From NCBI GenBank assembly GCA_021807085.1, contig JAKAPM010000005.1, forward strand, positions 1-58,877: 58,877 nt of DNA, read 5' to 3'. The translations under genes and the position numbers were made by a program. Below, in pieces: positions 54,323 through 58,877 of the stretch (within the stretch, counting starts at the first letter, position 1; the number at the start of each line of letters is the position of its first letter). A model generated the notes under the pieces. That model searched no databases and was not told where the DNA came from. It saw only the letters and a list, made by a program, of their open reading frames with translations. The stretch is from Nanobdellota archaeon. GTDB lineage: Archaea > Nanobdellota > Nanobdellia > Parvarchaeales > Parvarchaeaceae.

Positions 54323-55549
54323 TCAACCCGTGAGGTTTATCGTTTTTGTGCTGCCGCCGACAATACTCGCGGTCCCGCTGTCGTACAGCATGCCGTTTGT
54401 TTGGTAGGAATAAATGGTGTAGTGTCCAGGCAATAGCGTGAGGAGCGCGCCGCCGTTCGAGTAGAGTATGGCGTTGCTGCCGTCGTATGTCTTGTTGAGA
54501 GTCAGGAAACCCGCACCGTTCCCGGCGTTCACGCTTAGGATTCCGACGTTCGAAAGGTTGTAGAACCACAGCGACCCCAGAGTTCCGCTCCCGCTAGTGA
54601 TTGTTGCCACGGGTACGCCAGTTCCTCCGCTTACAAGGTTGTCGGAGACGTTGTTTATGCCTTCCTCAGTATCGCACCCGTAATCGTACGCGTTGTAGAC
54701 CGACTGGTAGTTGCGTCCGTTCCAGTAGCTAAGTCCCAGCGACAGCGACGAGTTGACAAGTGTAGTGTTCAGGCCGCCTCCCCCACCGCCGAGTATCATC
54801 TCTGCGTCGTAGAACGTAGAGCCGGGAGTGTACTCCGCGCCGTTGACTTCCAGGCCTGCGTATCTTATCAGTGATGCGGTCTTGAACGTAACCTTGTCGT
54901 ATTCCACCCACCCTTTGCCTAGGTCGTAAGAAAACGCCATCTGTGGCTCCCCTGCATCGTTTATACTGGAATTTATGGCAAGCCGTACTGTGGTGGGGTA
55001 AGCGAGTGGGATGCCGTTGGGATTCTGCGAGAAGTTGTATTCGAAGAAGTAATATGTGGAATTTTTCCTGTCGGTTCCGACATACCCGCTTCCCGAAATC
55101 GCGGATTTGTTGATGCTGCCGTTGTACTCGGAGCTGTTCCACACATTGTCTATAATGTTCAACGTGTCCGTAGCTGTGTTTATGTAAGCTACGTTCTGCC
55201 CCCAGTAATCAAGCGTGCCGTTCGTCGCGTTGAAGGCGAGGTTGGCGTTGAGCTGTATAGACATGTTACTGTCCCCATAATAATTGGTGTGCAGGCTGGT
55301 TATGTTTGCAGTGCCTACGAACGAGCTGGTTATGTAACCGTAGGTCTGGCCGTACGCGGTGATTCCGTAGTCAGCAATCCCCATCGGCGCAGGCTGCTGG
55401 AACTTGCAGCCGTACAGATTCACTCCGCTTGTTATTATCGGTGCGCCGGAGGAGCCGTTCGAATAGGGAAACAAGGTAGCTACTGCAACCCCTATTATGA
55501 CCGCCGACCATAATAGTATATACAGAGCTTCGGTAGTGTTGGTGTTCAT
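54323..55549 (-). CDS. Thermopsin-like peptidase (A5 family)
   Basis: PAPMGIADYGITAYGQTYGYITSSFVGTANI, SIQLNANLAF..DYWGQNVAYI..NIIDNVWNSS, GGGGGG.NTT; start MNTNTTEAL at 55549. Confidence 0.82.
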   Translation of the reverse strand: MNTNTTEALYILLWSAVIIGVAVATLFPYSNGSSGAPIITSGVNLYGCKFQQPAPMGIADYGITAYGQTYGYITSSFVGTANITSLHTNYYGDSNMSIQLNANLAFNATNGTLDYWGQNVAYINTATDTLNIIDNVWNSSEYNGSINKSAISGSGYVGTDRKNSTYYFFEYNFSQNPNGIPLAYPTTVRLAINSSINDAGEPQMAFSYDLGKGWVEYDKVTFKTASLIRYAGLEVNGAEYTPGSTFYDAEMILGGGGGGLNTTLVNSSLSLGLSYWNGRNYQSVYNAYDYGCDTEEGINNVSDNLVSGGTGVPVATITSGSGTLGSLWFYNLSNVGILSVNAGNGAGFLTLNKTYDGSNAILYSNGGALLTLLPGHYTIYSYQTNGMLYDSGTASIVGGSTKTINLTG

Positions 55550-55633
55550 TCCTATCAATACTACGCCGGCAGATTTAAAACTTGACCGTATCCGGAGATA
55601 CATTTTTAATGCCGGAATATTCTAATTCATAGT

Positions 55634-56671
55634 ATGAAAACGTTCGTATACGCCCACAAGGCAGACTGCGACGGAATATGCTCCGCTGCTATACTAAAGC
55701 GCTACACAGACGCCGCCGGCGCGCACGGACACATAGATTTCATAGACTACGGTTCACTCGCAGAGGAAGCGTTCTCAAGGATAACTGCTCTGGAGTCCGG
55801 CTCGAGAGTGATAATAGTAGACTTCGGATGCGACAGCAAACTAATGACCGCTGCAGAGAACGCCATCTTAAGATTGAAGGAAAGGGGTGGCGCAGTCGCG
55901 TGGCTGGACCACCACAAATGGGACGGAGAGACCGTAAAGCGTATATCCGCCGTTGCAGATCTGAAGTTGTCCGCCTCAGACGAGATGTGCGGCGCAGAAC
56001 TGGCCTATAGAAACTATATGAAGGACGACGAAGTTTCGATGTGTTTGGCGAAGTTGGGAAGGGACTCAGACATAGACATGTGGAAGACCAATCCACCTTC
56101 CCCAGAGTACGCGCTGACGCAGCCGTTGGCGGACTTGATAACATATTACAACTATCTTGCCGGAGACGATAACGTAAAGAGGAGGAGTCTGCTGTTGTCG
56201 ATAGTCGACAGTCTGTCCACTGCGTCCCCCGATAGTGTGCTTGGGAAAGATTTCGCCCACCCGTTTTGGGACGGTGCGTTGCAGAAGAACTTTGACAAGT
56301 ACAAGACACTCGAAAAATCCAAACTCGAACAATGCCTAGATTCTGCCGAGACATTCGAAGCAGGAGGGCACACCTACGTGATAAGTTTTGCCGACAGAAT
56401 TCTGTCCCCCACAACAGCAGGTAATTCGCTGCTAAACAGGTACGGAACTGACGCGTCGCTTGTGTTCAGGGAAAGCGGCTTCATATCCGTGAGAAGGAAC
56501 ACTGGTAAGGATAACATAAAGTGCGACGAGATAGCCGGGCTTTTCGGTGGCGGCGGACATAAGTACGCGGCTGGGGCACAGCTTGGCCATTCCTTGAAGA
56601 CGGCGGAGGAACTCGAATCCGCAAAGTTGCACATAATCTGGACCGTAAAGGATTACTACTCGCGCCGGTAA
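55634..56671 (+). CDS. DHH/DHHA1 family phosphoesterase
   Basis: HKADCDGICSA, DHHKW, FGGGGHKYAAGAQL. Confidence 0.88.
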   Translation: MKTFVYAHKADCDGICSAAILKRYTDAAGAHGHIDFIDYGSLAEEAFSRITALESGSRVIIVDFGCDSKLMTAAENAILRLKERGGAVAWLDHHKWDGETVKRISAVADLKLSASDEMCGAELAYRNYMKDDEVSMCLAKLGRDSDIDMWKTNPPSPEYALTQPLADLITYYNYLAGDDNVKRRSLLLSIVDSLSTASPDSVLGKDFAHPFWDGALQKNFDKYKTLEKSKLEQCLDSAETFEAGGHTYVISFADRILSPTTAGNSLLNRYGTDASLVFRESGFISVRRNTGKDNIKCDEIAGLFGGGGHKYAAGAQLGHSLKTAEELESAKLHIIWTVKDYYSRR

Positions 56672-56714
56672 GACTCCCCACAATTGTTATAAATTCGCAA
56701 GTCCGATAAGATAA

Positions 56715-57140
56715 ATGAAGGGATGCGTGTTCTGCGATATAGAGAAAGATAAGGAGGAAATAGTGTTCGAAGACAGAGACTTCATCTCTTTTCTCGACAA
56801 CCTGCCGATATTCAAAGGGCATACGCTGCTGGTCCCGAAGGTCCACTACGAGACGATATTCGACGTGCCAGACGAGCTTCTGGAAAAAATGTCGCTCGTG
56901 CTGAAGAAGCTTTCGATAGCTGTCAAAGGCGGGCTCGGGTGCGACGGCATACTAATAATAAACAACAACATCATAAGCCAGAGCGTTCCGCACCTGCACG
57001 TGCATATCGTACCGAGAAAGAAGGGTGAGATACTGAAAGGATTTATGTGGCCGAGGCACAAGTACGATAGCGTCGGAGAAATGGAGACCTACGCTAGGTC
57101 GATAAGGAAAGAACTCGAAAAAACTGGCTCTAGTAGATGA
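56715..57140 (+). CDS. HIT family hydrolase
   Basis: CVFCDIEKDKEEIVFEDRDFISFLDNLPIFKGHTLLVPK, HLHVHIVPR. Confidence 0.93.
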   Translation: MKGCVFCDIEKDKEEIVFEDRDFISFLDNLPIFKGHTLLVPKVHYETIFDVPDELLEKMSLVLKKLSIAVKGGLGCDGILIINNNIISQSVPHLHVHIVPRKKGEILKGFMWPRHKYDSVGEMETYARSIRKELEKTGSSR

Positions 57141-57188
57141 CGTATCGCCAGAAACAACCTTTATAACCTTTTCTCATCTAATTGTTGT

Positions 57189-58004
57189 ATGGACCCTTTT
57201 CCGAGGAAACTGGAGGACATTCTGTCGCGTTCGTACGAGTTCAGCTTCAAATACAGGACCGCGGAGCTCAACTATACTTCTGTAAATGTCTCGCTCAAGG
57301 AGTTCGTACTGCCGCCCGCCAGCAAGCCATACGCAACAGATTACAACGAGATAGAGAAGGCGCCTGATTTCGGTATAATGATGCGTTTCCATTCCCACAG
57401 CTTTGAATCCAAAGGCATAAAATATCTGTCCCTGTTCGAGATGCCATTGCCCGCGCATATAACTACTTTCTCTGGCGGAGACGATTCCAAGGCTCTAGAC
57501 GGGCTGGTGCTGCCGCTGGTTCTGGGAATAACGAAGCAGTCTTTCCTGTCCATGATGGCCGGTAACCGCATAAACCAGACATACAACGAGATGAAGTTCA
57601 TAAACTATTTTACCGAACAGAAATTAATGCTGTATCAGATGCAGCTGGAATATGAAAATCACCCAGCCGTAAGCTTCGAGCCGGGCAGGGAGTACGTTGT
57701 GCCGAAGTCGGTCGTTTTACCCAACGGGGAATCACTGTGCCTGCACATGTACGCCGAAAAAAAGAACGGGACAGAAATGCTTAGTGTCGCCGGACACATA
57801 ATGTACGGCACGTCCGATGATGATACAAACTGGCGTTACATAAGCGGCAAGCTCAGTGAGCTCACCTCAAAGCTAAACATGCGCCAGAGGTTCACTGGGA
57901 AGAGCAGAAAGATGAGACCGGTGCTTGACGAGGGCGGGAGCAAATACATAATACCTTTTATAGTCGATCCAGAGAGCGACGACAGCTGGCGGCCAGACGC
58001 GTGA
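57189..58004 (+). CDS. Hypothetical protein
   Basis: 271 aa ORF with promoter-like upstream; no recognised family. Confidence 0.65.
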   Translation: MDPFPRKLEDILSRSYEFSFKYRTAELNYTSVNVSLKEFVLPPASKPYATDYNEIEKAPDFGIMMRFHSHSFESKGIKYLSLFEMPLPAHITTFSGGDDSKALDGLVLPLVLGITKQSFLSMMAGNRINQTYNEMKFINYFTEQKLMLYQMQLEYENHPAVSFEPGREYVVPKSVVLPNGESLCLHMYAEKKNGTEMLSVAGHIMYGTSDDDTNWRYISGKLSELTSKLNMRQRFTGKSRKMRPVLDEGGSKYIIPFIVDPESDDSWRPDA

Positions 58005-58207
58005 GCGGCCTGGAATTGCAGGAAAAGTATTTAAATCACAATAGTAACTTAAAGTAATTATCTGTATATCCCGGTTGTGCCGGATGGGTCACTCTTGTGA
58101 TTCTGTGATGGCGCGTTTCGTATACAGATTACAGTTCGATGCCTTTTTGGCAGATGAGAGGAATGAGTGCGTGAATTACATTCATGTATGATGATATCGA
58201 TGCACCA

Positions 58208-58877
58208 ATTCCAGTTGATCCTGCTGGAGGTCACTGCTATTGGGATTCGAATGAGACATGCAAGTCAATCTGTCAGGTAATGGCGGATGGCGAACGGCTG
58301 AGGCAACACATAGATAACGTACCGTGATGCGGCGGATACCCTCGGGAAACTGAGGCTAATACGCCATAGCAATGTTTTCTGAAACGATTTCATTGTGAAA
58401 GGTTTATTGTTGATACCATGGTAAAGCGCATTACGATCGGTCTATGCCCGATTAGACTGTTGGTGAGGTAACGGCCCACCAAATCTCAGATCGGTAGGGG
58501 CCATGGAAGTGGTTTCCCCCAGAAGGGTACTGAGACAAGGACCCTAGCGCTACGGCGTGCAGCAGTCCCGAAAACTCCACAATGCGCGTAAGCGTGATGA
58601 GGGAATCCCAAGTGTTTCTTCCTGATGGAAGAAACTTTTGCCGTATTCTGAAATTGTACGGCGAATAAGAGCTGGGCAAATAGGTGCCAGCAGCCGCGGT
58701 AATACCTATGGCTCTAGTTGTGACCATTTTTATTGAGTCTAAAGCGTTCGTAGCTGGTTTGGATAGTTTGTGCTTAAATCGTCCAGTTTAACTGGATGGC
58801 ATGGTACGAATACTTCCAGACTAGAGGTCGGGAGGAGTGCTGGGAACTTTTCAGGTAGGAGCAAAATCCTTTAATCT
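58208..58877 (+). rRNA. rrs: 16S rRNA, 5' portion (continues past window)
   Basis: ATTCCAGTTGATCCTGCTGGAGG 5' end; GTGCCAGCAGCCGCGGTAATACC 530-loop. Confidence 0.97.

Noticed and set aside
58452-58727. 91-aa minus-strand ORF
   Set aside because: Lies inside the 16S rRNA gene.

Overview
The window is a stretch of archaeal chromosome. Compact small ribosomal protein genes, heavy ATA/AGG codon use, a divergent 16S 5' end, an intron-containing tRNA-Trp, a thermopsin-like protease and a presenilin-like protease suggest an acidophilic ARMAN/Micrarchaeota-type DPANN archaeon; this placement is an inference. Conserved content: a LamG/DUF2341-type surface protein (5' truncated by the window), pyruvate kinase, an L3-L4-L23 // Rpp29-S17-...-L15-SecY ribosomal cluster lacking the L2-S19-L22-S3-L29 block, RNase P RNA, RFC small and large subunits, Trm5, LeuRS, ProRS, a RqcH-type NFACT protein, Rpb4, L21e, five tRNAs and the first ~670 nt of 16S rRNA. 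The main find is a ~9.65 kb integrated element (about 44592-54249) in a tRNA-Leu gene. It has a tyrosine recombinase, a FtsK/HerA (A32-like) ATPase, a 318-aa beta-rich candidate major capsid protein, several small membrane proteins, a glycine-rich spike-like protein, a battery of small zinc-finger proteins and an RHH protein. These lie in two convergent transcription modules, which suggests a tailless icosahedral (double jelly-roll-like) provirus. Integration is unusual because the duplicated att segment is the 5' end of the tRNA. A single G/A difference between the two copies suggests that the provirus supplied the current tRNA 5' end while the original 5' end and its TATA box are stranded 9.6 kb away. 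A second possible island (36525-40347) is bounded by a 22-bp exact direct repeat that abuts tRNA-Gln. Other leads are candidate structured RNAs, an RHH-nucleotidyltransferase fusion and a degenerate RFC large subunit. No homology searches were possible, so all product names are from motif recognition.
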